64,000 nt of DNA from a bacterium (lineage in GTDB: Bacteria; CAIWAD01): NCBI GenBank assembly GCA_030429345.1, contig JAUIFJ010000001.1, positions 62,001 to 126,000 on the forward strand, in the 5' to 3' direction. Of this stretch, positions 27,025-35,091 are shown in pieces. Each line of letters begins with the position of its first letter. Within the stretch, counting starts at the first letter, position 1. A model generated the notes under the pieces. That model was given only the letters and a program-made list of their open reading frames with translations. It was not told the DNA's origin and searched no databases. A program made the position numbers and the translations under genes.

Positions 27025-29525
27025 TGGCCCCCCTGCATCACGAAGACCTGGCCCAGGTCGTCCTGCCCCTTCCGCTGGAATCCGTCTACAGCTATTCCAT
27101 TCCCGCGGCCTTCCAGGGCAATGTGCGCGAGGGAATGCGTGTCATCGTCCCCTTCGGGCGTCGTACGCTGACCGGCTATGTCGTCGGCATGACACGCGAG
27201 CTGCCGCCGGGAAAGGTTCGCGCCATTCACGACGTGGTCGACGCCCAGAGCCTGCTCAGCCCGGAAGTGCTGGCTTTCTGCCGCCGGCTGGGCGAGTACT
27301 ACCTCTGCAGCTGGGGCGAGGTCCTGAAGGCCGCGCTGCCCCCGGCGATCAACGGCACCAGCCGGCGCTATTTCGAGCGCCACCCGGATCCGCAGGCCGC
27401 CCGGCCGATCCGCATGACGCCGGCGCGGGAAAAGCTCCTGCGGCTCATCGAGGGGCGTGGCGCGCTCAGCAAGGCCGAACTCAGCCGCCTGATGGGCTCG
27501 CAGGCCTTTGTATACGACCTGGGACTGCTGCTGCGCGAAGGCTGGCTGGTCTCGCGTTCCGTCGTCGAGAAGGCGCGTGGCCAGGGGCGCCAGGTCAGCG
27601 TATACAGCCTGGGCACGGTCGAGCCCGAGGAGGGCTGGACAGGCCTGATCGCCTCCCGCGAGAACCGGGCGCCGCGCCAGGCGGCCCTTCTGCGCTGGCT
27701 CCTGGACAAGCCGCGGGGCGCGGAGCGATCGGCGATCATGGAAGCCGGTTTCGGTTCGGGAGTCCTGCAGGCCCTGCACAAGAGTGGTCACCTGCAGGTC
27801 GAGCAGCGAGATGCGGCCATCGAGGAGCAGTGGGACACGGACCACAGCGTGCGGAGCCTCGTCCTGAGCGGGGACCAGCAGAAGGTCGTCGAGCGGATCT
27901 CCCCCCTGCTTCGCCGCCCCGGGAGCGCACCGGGGCAGCACAAGGCCTTCCTGCTGTTCGGTGTTACAGGAAGCGGCAAGACCCAGGTATACCTCGAGCT
28001 GGCTCGCCGTGCCCTGAAGAAGGAGCGCAGCGTGCTGATCCTCGTCCCGGAGATCGCGCTGACGCCGCAGATCGTTGCCCGTTTCCGCTCCTTCCTGGGG
28101 CAGGATGTGGCCGTAATCCACAGCAAGCTCAGTTCGGCGCAACGCTTCGCCATCTGGCGACGGATCCGCAAGGGGGAGATCCGCACCGTGATCGGGGCCC
28201 GCAGCGCCCTTTTCGCTCCCCTGCCGGATCTGGGACTGGTCGTCGTGGACGAGGAGCACGAAACCAGCTTCAAGCAGTTCGAGCCTCAGCCCAGGTATCA
28301 CGCGCGCGACGCGGCTCTCCTCCGCGCCCATCACCTGGGCATCCCCGTCGTGCTGGGAAGCGCCACGCCCTCCATGGAGAGCTGGCGCAACGCCCGCGAG
28401 GGGAAGTTCGAGCTGCTGCGCCTTTCCAGCCGCATCCGGAATCGTCCCCTTCCGGAAGTCGAACTGGTCGACATGAAGGAGAACCTGGAACAGCTGGCGG
28501 GCAAGGGCCGCACGGTGCGCGCCTTCGGCGACCGGCTGATCAAGCGCCTGATCCAGGTCGTCGAGCGCGGCGAGAAGGCGATCATCCTGCAGAACCGGCG
28601 CGGCTTCTCGCCCTGGGTCGCCTGTGAGACATGCCGAGAACCCCTGCGCTGCCTGCGCTGCGACCTGACCCTGACCTGGCATCGGACGGATCACAAGTGC
28701 CATTGCCACATGTGCGGCCTGGCGATCGACACGCCGCAGAAATGCCCCGCCTGCGGCAACGGCCCGCTGCTCCTGCTGGGGGCCGGCACGCAGAAGATCG
28801 AGGAGGAGCTGGAAGAGATGTTCCCCGAGGCCCGGCTGCTGAGAATGGATCGTGATACAACAGGAGACCGGGACGCCTACGTGCGCATGGTGCGCGAGTT
28901 CAACAAGGGGGACTACGACGTGCTGCTGGGAACCCGCAGCGTCGCCAAAGGGCTGGATTTCGCGGATGTGACACTCGTCGGCGTGATCAACGCGGACACG
29001 GAACTCAACCTGCAGGACTTCCGCGCCCAGGAGTGGGGCTATCAGCTGATCAGCCAGGTGGCCGGCCGCGCCGGTCGGGGCGACAAACCGGGCGTAGTCA
29101 TCGCGCAGAGTTTCGACCCGGAGGCCGAGGTCCTGCAGTTCGCCGCCAGGCACGACTTCGAGGGCTTTGCCGAAAAGGAGCTGGCCGCGCGGAAAGCGCT
29201 GGCCTATCCCCCCTTTGGCCGTCTCTGCCGCCTGCTGCTCAAGTCGCTGGACGAGGAGCGCGCCCGTTCGGCCTGCGAGGGACTCAAGGCGCGTCTACGA
29301 CCGATCGCCGAACCGATCCAGCTCCTCGGCCCCGGACCGGCGCCCGTGCTGCAAGTGAGGCGTGAATACCGCTACCAGATCCTGCTGAAAAGCCCACGAA
29401 GCAAGGACCCCTCCGGGCGCCTGCTACGCGACCTGGCCCGCAAGGCCCGGGAGCTCTTCGAAAAACACCACCGCACCCGCGACCTGAGCCTTGTCGTAGA
29501 CATCGACCCCCAATCCCTGATGTAA
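27024..29525 (+). CDS. priA: primosomal protein N' (replication restart helicase PriA)
   Basis: Loads the replicative helicase at repaired forks. ATG at 27024 shares its A with the recG stop. The 833-residue protein has a DNA-binding N-terminal domain (about 10-110), Walker A GVTGSGKT (313-320), DEEH box (409-412), and the zinc-binding insertion of PriA with paired cysteines starting at C534 (CETC, CLRC, CHMC, CPAC), followed by the second helicase lobe. The open frame continues far upstream only because it shadows recG. It converges with the ATPase gene at 29671. Confidence 0.96.
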   Translation: MAPLHHEDLAQVVLPLPLESVYSYSIPAAFQGNVREGMRVIVPFGRRTLTGYVVGMTRELPPGKVRAIHDVVDAQSLLSPEVLAFCRRLGEYYLCSWGEVLKAALPPAINGTSRRYFERHPDPQAARPIRMTPAREKLLRLIEGRGALSKAELSRLMGSQAFVYDLGLLLREGWLVSRSVVEKARGQGRQVSVYSLGTVEPEEGWTGLIASRENRAPRQAALLRWLLDKPRGAERSAIMEAGFGSGVLQALHKSGHLQVEQRDAAIEEQWDTDHSVRSLVLSGDQQKVVERISPLLRRPGSAPGQHKAFLLFGVTGSGKTQVYLELARRALKKERSVLILVPEIALTPQIVARFRSFLGQDVAVIHSKLSSAQRFAIWRRIRKGEIRTVIGARSALFAPLPDLGLVVVDEEHETSFKQFEPQPRYHARDAALLRAHHLGIPVVLGSATPSMESWRNAREGKFELLRLSSRIRNRPLPEVELVDMKENLEQLAGKGRTVRAFGDRLIKRLIQVVERGEKAIILQNRRGFSPWVACETCREPLRCLRCDLTLTWHRTDHKCHCHMCGLAIDTPQKCPACGNGPLLLLGAGTQKIEEELEEMFPEARLLRMDRDTTGDRDAYVRMVREFNKGDYDVLLGTRSVAKGLDFADVTLVGVINADTELNLQDFRAQEWGYQLISQVAGRAGRGDKPGVVIAQSFDPEAEVLQFAARHDFEGFAEKELAARKALAYPPFGRLCRLLLKSLDEERARSACEGLKARLRPIAEPIQLLGPGPAPVLQVRREYRYQILLKSPRSKDPSGRLLRDLARKARELFEKHHRTRDLSLVVDIDPQSLM

Positions 29526-29566
29526 CACACCCCAAAAGTCGCGAAGCGTCGACAGAATAGTAGCAG

Positions 29567-29653
29567 CGGGTGCCAACCCGCAGAGCCTCCCAACGTGCCA
29601 ACCCGCAGTCCCCGACACCAACCCGCAGGCCTGTGCGCCATGCAATCCCGCAG
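29567..29653. repeat. four degenerate direct repeats with CCAACCCGCAG core
   Basis: Between the convergent priA and ATPase genes the core CCAACCCGCAG occurs at 29573-29583, 29598-29608 and 29618-29628, with a diverged fourth copy (GCAATCCCGCAG) at 29642-29653. Spacing is 25, 20 and about 24 bases. The first copy also forms a small hairpin with the preceding GCGGGT (29567-29582). It is too short and irregular for a CRISPR array. Confidence 0.6.
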
Positions 29654-29670
29654 ACCCTGCCCAAGCCCCC

Positions 29671-30855
29671 TCACCGCCCCGGCCGTTCCCAGTCCGGCAT
29701 TTCCCGGATCATGAACTCGTCGAAGAGGGGAACGGTGAACGCCGTTTCCCCGTGCAGGGGGCTCCAGATCATGCCTTTGCGGATCAGTCCACTGCGCAGG
29801 GGTCCCAGGTGTTCCACCTTGCGCCCGTAGACGGCGGCGATCTTGCCCGAGCGCTGGGGATCCGATCCGGCTTCGGCCATGGCACGCAGGTAGTCCTTTT
29901 CCCTGGGCGTCAGACGGTCGAAGCGTACACGGAAAAAGCTCTGGTCCAGGGCCGCGCGGGCCGTGTCCGTTGCGCGTAATACATCGTCCAGGGTGATCGG
30001 GGATTCCGCTGCCGCCAGCCAGCAGTGCTTGCCCCACTCCTGCAGGAAGTAGGGGTATCCATGTGTGACATGATAGACCCGCGCCAGCGCTGGCTCCTCG
30101 ATCGCGCCTCCCTCGGCCTCGATCGGCTTTCGCAGGGCTTCCTGCGCGCTTTCTTCATCCAGGGGGCCGACGGTCGGGTACTCGAAAAGCCGCTCCGCGT
30201 AGGATCGGGCTTCCCCGGCCAATCCGGCGACCTGGGGCAATCCGGCCCCGAAGAGCAGCATGGGCAGACCCTTCTGGGCGATGGCATGAAAGGCCACGAT
30301 CAGGGCGCGCAGGTCTTCTTCCACCAGGTACTGCACTTCATCGATCAGCAGGATCAGGCTGCGTCCGGCGGCTTTGGCGGTTTTCCCCACTTCGAGAAGC
30401 AACTCGGGAAGATCGATTTCCAGATTGCCGCTGTCGGCAGCCGGCGGACCTTCCAGCTGTACTTCAACATCCCCCAGGGAGACCTTGAAGGCGCCGGCAA
30501 ATCCGCGAAGAGCGGCCATGCCGCGTCCTGCGAGATCCTTGGCCTGCTCGACGCGGCTCAGGCGCAGCAGCACGCGCTTCAGGGCCGGAGCCAGATAGCT
30601 GGCCAGGCGCTGGCCTTCCGGCGCTTCCAGCAGGATCGACTCGTAGTCCTGCTTCTCGGCAAGGGCGCCGATGCGATTGAGAAGCACGGTTTTTCCGACG
30701 CCTCGCAGTCCCAGCAGGAACTGGCTCTTTTCGAACCGGCCCGCCCGAATACGATGGATGGCGATTTCCGCAGCCTGCAGCAGGCCTTCGCGGCCGACCA
30801 GAGCCGGCGGGGGCGTTCCCGCCCCGGGTGAGAATGGGTTGCGCAAGGGATCCAT
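29671..30855 (-). CDS. AAA ATPase with winged-helix-like C-terminus (ORC/Cdc6-like AAA_16 type)
   Basis: A 394-residue P-loop ATPase. Start at the ATG at 30855, because the protein then opens with a typical NPFSPG...P.LVGRE entry. Walker A is GLRGVGKT (49-56), Walker B LILLIDEVQYL with D172-E173, and a sensor-like segment follows (LLFGAGLP). The last 90 residues (LTPREKDYLRAMAE...) look like a winged helix, giving an ORC/Cdc6-like plan. Such solitary ATPases are common in accessory regions and are often of unknown function; a DNA-binding role is inference. It sits in a more AT-rich patch and has its own promoter and inverted-repeat operator candidate. It converges with priA. Confidence 0.78.
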   Translation of the reverse strand: MDPLRNPFSPGAGTPPPALVGREGLLQAAEIAIHRIRAGRFEKSQFLLGLRGVGKTVLLNRIGALAEKQDYESILLEAPEGQRLASYLAPALKRVLLRLSRVEQAKDLAGRGMAALRGFAGAFKVSLGDVEVQLEGPPAADSGNLEIDLPELLLEVGKTAKAAGRSLILLIDEVQYLVEEDLRALIVAFHAIAQKGLPMLLFGAGLPQVAGLAGEARSYAERLFEYPTVGPLDEESAQEALRKPIEAEGGAIEEPALARVYHVTHGYPYFLQEWGKHCWLAAAESPITLDDVLRATDTARAALDQSFFRVRFDRLTPREKDYLRAMAEAGSDPQRSGKIAAVYGRKVEHLGPLRSGLIRKGMIWSPLHGETAFTVPLFDEFMIREMPDWERPGR

Positions 30856-30872
30856 GAAGTGTCCAAATAGAA

Positions 30873-30913
30873 AGATCTGTTCCGATCTTATCATTCTATC
30901 GGTGTCTATTCAA
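30873..30913 (-). promoter_or_regulatory. sigma-70-like promoter and inverted repeat upstream of the ATPase gene
   Basis: On the minus strand TTGAAT (30913-30908) and TAAGAT (30890-30885) are separated by exactly 17 bases. An inverted repeat AGATC-TGTTCC-GATCT (30873-30888) overlaps the -10 element and would suit an operator. The ATPase ATG follows about 30 bases downstream. Confidence 0.55.
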
Positions 30914-31068
30914 GACTCATATTGAACGATCTATTTTAACCTTATTCTTCTATATGTAGTTATTCATACTGAAGACGGAACTGCAATCCGTCGAAGAGGG
31001 AGCCCGTTCGCACACTGTACTTGACGAGACCGTTGCTTCCGCCGGACACGCTGGATTCCAGCCGACTT

Positions 31069-31761
31069 CTAGTGATCCGCCGAAGGGCTTCGCATAAGAT
31101 CAAGCAAGAGCAGTACCTCCACGGCCTGATGCCGCACCTCAAGGCTGCCTTCGCCATAACTGTGGGTGATCGAGGGGCTGTATCGAGCCTCGACGGACAA
31201 CTCGTGTCCCCAGGGCTTCAGCCAATCAACTCCAAGACCGACCGATAGCCCGGCATCAAACTGTTTCAGTTTCTCGTAGGGAGTAGGCCAAGGGACGTTC
31301 TGGACTCGCAGCAGATAGTCGACCCAGGGCCCGGCGATGAGATACAACGGCAGGTCTGCTATCGGCAATTCCACGCGAAGGAGAATCGGCAGATTCAGGT
31401 ACTCCGCTCGCGGGCTTGCTACCGCCTTTCGATCACCCGAAACATCCCATGGCGATGTCAGCGGAAAAGTCCACTTCACGCCTTTCTGGATGAATCGCAA
31501 TTCAACACGAAGATCGATTCCCTGCCGCAAAGCCCAGGTCGAATGGATGCCTAGGTCCATTCCGGTCCGATAGGATTTATCCGGCCCCCTGTTTCCTCCA
31601 TAGCCTTCCCATTCCAGCGTAGAGAAGACAGTTCCGCAGCTCAGGCCGAATCCGGCCGTCGCCGCATGTAGTACGGCGGGGTACAGAAGGACAATCGCCA
31701 GGACCAGGAACAGATGGGGCCGCCGCTTCGGGAATCGACACAGCAACGAGACTCGATCCAC
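31069..31761 (-). CDS. outer membrane beta-barrel protein (PorT-like family)
   Basis: A 230-residue protein with a signal peptide (hydrophobic core LFLVLAIVLLYPAVL, cleavage near HAA) and alternating strands typical of small eight-stranded barrels: G.G.S.GTVFSTLEW, RTGMDLGIHSTWAL, LRVELRFIQKGV, EYLNLPILLRVEL, LYLIAGPWVDYLL, AGLSVGLGVDW and ELSVEARYSPSI. The EYL.IPILL pattern is characteristic of PorT-like domains (outer membrane beta-barrel, PF13568 type). Role unknown; in Bacteroidetes PorT itself is a T9SS component, but this family is broad. The last strand ends VEVLLLLDL and then a stop; barrel-like sequence in the next frame just downstream raises the possibility of a late frameshift. 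Confidence 0.65.
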   Translation of the reverse strand: MDRVSLLCRFPKRRPHLFLVLAIVLLYPAVLHAATAGFGLSCGTVFSTLEWEGYGGNRGPDKSYRTGMDLGIHSTWALRQGIDLRVELRFIQKGVKWTFPLTSPWDVSGDRKAVASPRAEYLNLPILLRVELPIADLPLYLIAGPWVDYLLRVQNVPWPTPYEKLKQFDAGLSVGLGVDWLKPWGHELSVEARYSPSITHSYGEGSLEVRHQAVEVLLLLDLMRSPSADH

Positions 31762-31960
31762 AACTCCTCCGAGTAGAAGTTTTGTATACTCCGAATTCGT
31801 TGCATAGCCGCAAGACGGCCTTCAGCGAGGTTGCAACGAAGAATCCGCCAGGAGATGTGCGCCATTTCGCATCCGGGTGCCTCGGTCCTGTCTCATGGTG
31901 ATACATTTTTTCTTCCTATGACGGATGTGGAATCGGGCGCCTAAACACGCGCGCCGCCGC

Positions 31961-32632
31961 CTACCACTCCTTCAATCCGACACTGAAGCCGATCCCTAAA
32001 TGCCAGGCCAATTCCGACGCACTCTCGCCGCCCCGGCTCAACTCGAAGCGCTCGGCGCGGATCTCCGGATACATCGAACTCTTCTCCGTCAGACGAATGC
32101 GAAGGCCGCACCCCAGACCGTAGTCCGAGTGGGGCTGGAACCCTTCCAGGTTCTCGTCGAAATCGCTCTCCAGCTTGCGCAAACCGGTCCATTCGAAGTC
32201 CAGACCCTGGTGCCGCTGGAAGAAGGCATAGGGTTCGACAGCGGGAAAGCGATGGCTGATGGAAAGGATGTACTTGCGATAACTGTCACCGTGCTGGTTG
32301 CCGCGAACATAGGTTTCCGCCAGATCGAACCAGGTGAACTCCGGCGGAGTGATGTCGAGCTTGAGATGAGTTTCAACGCCCCAGTAGGACTGGAAGAGTA
32401 CGCCCGCTTCCAGCTGCAGGGGCATTCCGATGGCTCCGCCGTATTGCAGGATGTATTGGCCGGGCACGTGGAGCTGCGACTCTTCTCCCCGCGAGGCGAT
32501 GTTGTGAATGCCGCCCCGGCCCTGCAACTGGCCGAAGTCCAGGGTATCGGCCGTCGAGTACACGCCGGTTGTGACACAGCCGGAAAGGAGCAGCAGGGGG
32601 GCAAACCCAAAGCAAATCAAGCAGACCTGCAT
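31961..32632 (-). CDS. predicted outer membrane lipoprotein
   Basis: A 223-residue protein starting at the ATG at 32632, giving a lipoprotein signal (LLLLSGC, lipidated cysteine about residue 19). The mature part is rich in beta strands with alternating hydrophobics and aromatic ends (for example PLQLEAGVLFQSYWGVETHLKLD and the final LAWHLGIGFSVGLKEW), so it may form a barrel or insert in the outer membrane. No family is recognised. It lies next to another predicted barrel protein on the same strand in a region of lower GC. The longer frame back to 32707 would bury the lipobox and is not preferred. Confidence 0.6.
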   Translation of the reverse strand: MQVCLICFGFAPLLLLSGCVTTGVYSTADTLDFGQLQGRGGIHNIASRGEESQLHVPGQYILQYGGAIGMPLQLEAGVLFQSYWGVETHLKLDITPPEFTWFDLAETYVRGNQHGDSYRKYILSISHRFPAVEPYAFFQRHQGLDFEWTGLRKLESDFDENLEGFQPHSDYGLGCGLRIRLTEKSSMYPEIRAERFELSRGGESASELAWHLGIGFSVGLKEW

Positions 32633-32733
32633 ACTACCCGGATTCTTCCGGTTTCCAATCTGGTGTATGGCATGACAGCCTAACGTATGACGTGCACTGA
32701 ATTCCACAGTCCTGAAAAAGCGTGAGAGGAATG

Positions 32734-33291
32734 CTACCCTTCCAGAAAACGCTTTCTCTGGGCCCGGTTGTGTACAATGAACCCAAAGAGCGAACTGGAA
32801 AACGCAAGCAGGAACAACCCTTCCAATACATCTCCACGCGCCAGCATTGCGACCGACACGACCAATGTCACGGTGCCAAAGAAGCTGCTAAAGAAGAAAT
32901 GTGCCGGGCCAAAGCTTTTCACGGCGCGCTTCTGCATCTCCTGCATTGCATCCGGCGAGGAGACACGTTTCAGGTTGGCCAGCGCACCTCTGAACAGGAG
33001 CCACTGTATGACAGTAGGAATCAGGATGATGAACAAAATGAAGGCAAGCATGCCACCAACATACCCGAACCGGTTAGAAATGAACAAGAAGCAAGGAAAG
33101 CCGAGCAAATATGACAGTACATACGTCCAGTTGTATACAGTCTGATTCTTTAATAGACGTTCTTCCGTGGCTGCATCGGGAAGCAGGTAGGGTTGCTGGC
33201 GAAACCCCTTGGCAAAGAAGAGTCGTTCTCCATCTTCACCGTGATAGAAGAGCTCGCGCGCCGAAGCCTTGGGCTTGAAGAGGGATGCCAT
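32734..33291 (-). CDS. small integral membrane protein, unknown
   Basis: A 185-residue protein with four predicted membrane helices in two pairs (about residues 55-72 and 75-97, then about 130-150 and 155-172), a charged N-terminal part of about 50 residues and a basic tail. ATG at 33291 has GGAG eight bases upstream. The frame is open back to 33450 and that extension holds one more hydrophobic stretch (LALVCLALVGLLGFVL), so an earlier start giving a fifth helix is possible. No family is recognised. Confidence 0.55.
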   Translation of the reverse strand: MASLFKPKASARELFYHGEDGERLFFAKGFRQQPYLLPDAATEERLLKNQTVYNWTYVLSYLLGFPCFLFISNRFGYVGGMLAFILFIILIPTVIQWLLFRGALANLKRVSSPDAMQEMQKRAVKSFGPAHFFFSSFFGTVTLVVSVAMLARGDVLEGLFLLAFSSSLFGFIVHNRAQRKRFLEG

Positions 33292-33741
33292 AGTTGATCT
33301 CCGCCATGTCGTTGCAAGGGCAACAATGGATTTTTTGCTCGCCATTCTGAATCTACATCTATCCAATACGAATCCAAGAAGACCAACAAGCGCTAAACAG
33401 ACAAGGGCGAGTTGACGCAACTTCTCACTCGGCAAACTTGTCCTGTCCACCCCGCCGGACAGTTGGGGCGTTTGGGGAGAGTGTCACCCCCTTACACGCT
33501 CCTACTCACAGTGCACAGCTTCATCCCACCAAAAATTTCTCCCCTCCTCCTCCATTCTGCCGTTTCGTCCACTATTCTGGACATGCACTCTCCTCTTCCC
33601 TGAACCCGTCGTGCGCCGCTTTTCCCTTTGATCCCCGCATTGGCTTTCCCTTCTTGCCTGACCTTTTCCGACCGGCAGTGCCGGACGAAGGCTCGTCAGG
33701 ACCCGACGGTGGATGGAGATACACCCAAGGAGAACCGAGCC
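33292..33741. other. 450-base divergent intergenic region
   Basis: Lies between the small membrane protein gene (minus) and the metallopeptidase gene (plus). A small hairpin TGTCC-ACCCCGCC-GGACA occurs at about 33440-33457. Part of it could encode an N-terminal extension of the membrane protein (to 33450). Otherwise I see no supported gene. Confidence 0.35.
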
Positions 33742-34716
33742 ATGCCTTTCCATAGACTGTCCGCCCGCCGATCCGGCCTTGCCGGCCTTTTGCGGACGAT
33801 CCTCCTGCTGATTTTCTTGCTGACACTGCCCCTAGCCGTCCAGGCCCAGGAACGCAGCAATCCCGTCGAGGACTTCGTCCGCCAGCGGGTCGGCGATTTC
33901 GTCCTGGAGTACCACCCGGCCGACGAGGCCTACGCCAACCAGGTGGGCGCCACCCTCCTCATGGGCTCCGCCCGCCTGCGCAAGGACTTCAGCATACCCA
34001 GTTTCCGCGGCAGCCGCCTGGTGATCGCCTGGGATTCCTACCACTTCGAAGAATTGTCCGGCGGCCATTTTCCGCATTGGGGCGCTGCCCTGGCCCGCCC
34101 GGAGGACCGCCTGATCGTGATGAAAAGCCCGCGCTGGGCCAATGTCATGCGCAATCCGACCGGTACGGTCATGCATGAAATGGTGCACCTGGCGACCGGC
34201 ATGCTGACCAACAATCACCGCATTCCCATCTGGCTTAGCGAGGGCATTGCCGTCGAGGAATCCGGCGAAGTGCGCGGCGACTCGCCGATCTCGATGGCCA
34301 CGGCCATGACCAGCGGCGCGCTGATGGACCTGTGGGAGCTGGACGGCCTGCACGGCTTCAGCTCCGAGCACGCCGGATTGGCCTATCTGCAGGCGGAAAG
34401 CGCCGTCATCTTCTTCAAGGAGCGCTATGGGCGTTTCACCCTGATCCAGCTGCTGCTGGAAGTGGGCCGCGGCACGCCTTTCGAACAGGCCTTCGACCAT
34501 GTCACCGCCGGAGGGTGGTATGGCTTCAACCAGGAATACAAGGAGTGGGCCCGCAAGCGCTTCGGCGGCTATTTCATTCAGGACCTGAACACCTGGATCT
34601 GGGTCGGGATTGTCCTGCTGGCTGGTGTGGCCGTGCTGCTGCGCAAACTGCGGGCGAGGAGAATCGTCGCGCGCTGGGAAGAGGAGGAGCGACTCTACGG
34701 AGATCCCGAGGCCTGA
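33742..34716 (+). CDS. membrane-anchored gluzincin metallopeptidase (peptidase MA-like)
   Basis: A 324-residue protein. ATG at 33742 is preceded by AAGGAGAA. Signal peptide or N-terminal anchor at about 15-35. The zinc motif HEMVH (H145, E146, H149) is followed by a glutamate in WLSEGIAVEE (E167), the gluzincin third ligand, which matches the peptidase MA family. A C-terminal membrane helix (about 288-306, WIWVGIVLLAGVAVLL) with a basic cytoplasmic tail suggests a periplasmic protease tethered to the inner membrane. The substrate is unknown. It stands alone after a 450-base gap. Confidence 0.8.
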   Translation: MPFHRLSARRSGLAGLLRTILLLIFLLTLPLAVQAQERSNPVEDFVRQRVGDFVLEYHPADEAYANQVGATLLMGSARLRKDFSIPSFRGSRLVIAWDSYHFEELSGGHFPHWGAALARPEDRLIVMKSPRWANVMRNPTGTVMHEMVHLATGMLTNNHRIPIWLSEGIAVEESGEVRGDSPISMATAMTSGALMDLWELDGLHGFSSEHAGLAYLQAESAVIFFKERYGRFTLIQLLLEVGRGTPFEQAFDHVTAGGWYGFNQEYKEWARKRFGGYFIQDLNTWIWVGIVLLAGVAVLLRKLRARRIVARWEEEERLYGDPEA

Positions 34717-34845
34717 GTTTTTGCAATTTTTTTCAGAAAGAGCGTTTGAAGCTTGCTTTCGCGAAGCTGGGGCAATAGATTCGCAATCGAATTGGCATTC
34801 AATCCCTCCTCTTCCTGACAGGCATCTCTGACTTCCCCCTTGTAG

Positions 34846-35011
34846 GATGGACTCTGTCCATCGGAGGGGCAACGGGATCCTCCGCCTTCGCGCGGCTCCC
34901 GCAGTGGATCCGGTACGATGATCGCCCTTCGGGGCGTCGACTTGCTCTCTTTCCCTTTTTTCCACGAGCATAGGGCCCGGATCCTTCAGCGAGGATCCGG
35001 GCCCGCTTTTT
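34846..35011 (+). ncRNA. candidate structured small RNA ending in an intrinsic terminator
   Basis: A 375-base gap (34717-35091) holds successive stem-loops: GATGGA/TCCATC (34846-34862), CGGAGG/CCTCCG (34862-34884), a UUCG-tetraloop hairpin CGCCC-TTCG-GGGCG (34923-34936), then a 12-bp terminator stem with T-tract. The metallopeptidase gene ends 130 bases earlier. No SRP, 6S, tmRNA or RNase P signature was recognised. The 5' end is not defined. It may instead be a structured 3' UTR. Confidence 0.35.
34973..35011 (+). terminator. strong intrinsic terminator
   Basis: GGGCCCGGATCC (34973-34984) pairs perfectly with GGATCCGGGCCC (34993-35004) over an eight-base loop, followed by GCTTTTT. It lies 256 bases after the metallopeptidase stop. 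Confidence 0.92.
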
Positions 35012-35043
35012 CTGCAACACGGCGCCTGGCCGTGCTTGAGCAC

Positions 35044-35068
35044 AAAAAAAGCCGGCCAATGGCCGGCT
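35044..35068 (-). terminator. intrinsic terminator of the radical SAM gene
   Basis: On the minus strand AGCCGGCC pairs with GGCCGGCT over a three-base loop (35050-35068) and is followed by a run of seven T. It lies 24 bases after the radical SAM stop. Confidence 0.9.
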
Positions 35069-35091
35069 TCGTGTTCCATGATCATTGGCGG

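Noticed and set aside
29567-29653. CRISPR-like array
   Set aside because: Cores are only 11 bases, the spacing is irregular at 20-25 bases, there are four copies, and no cas genes are near.
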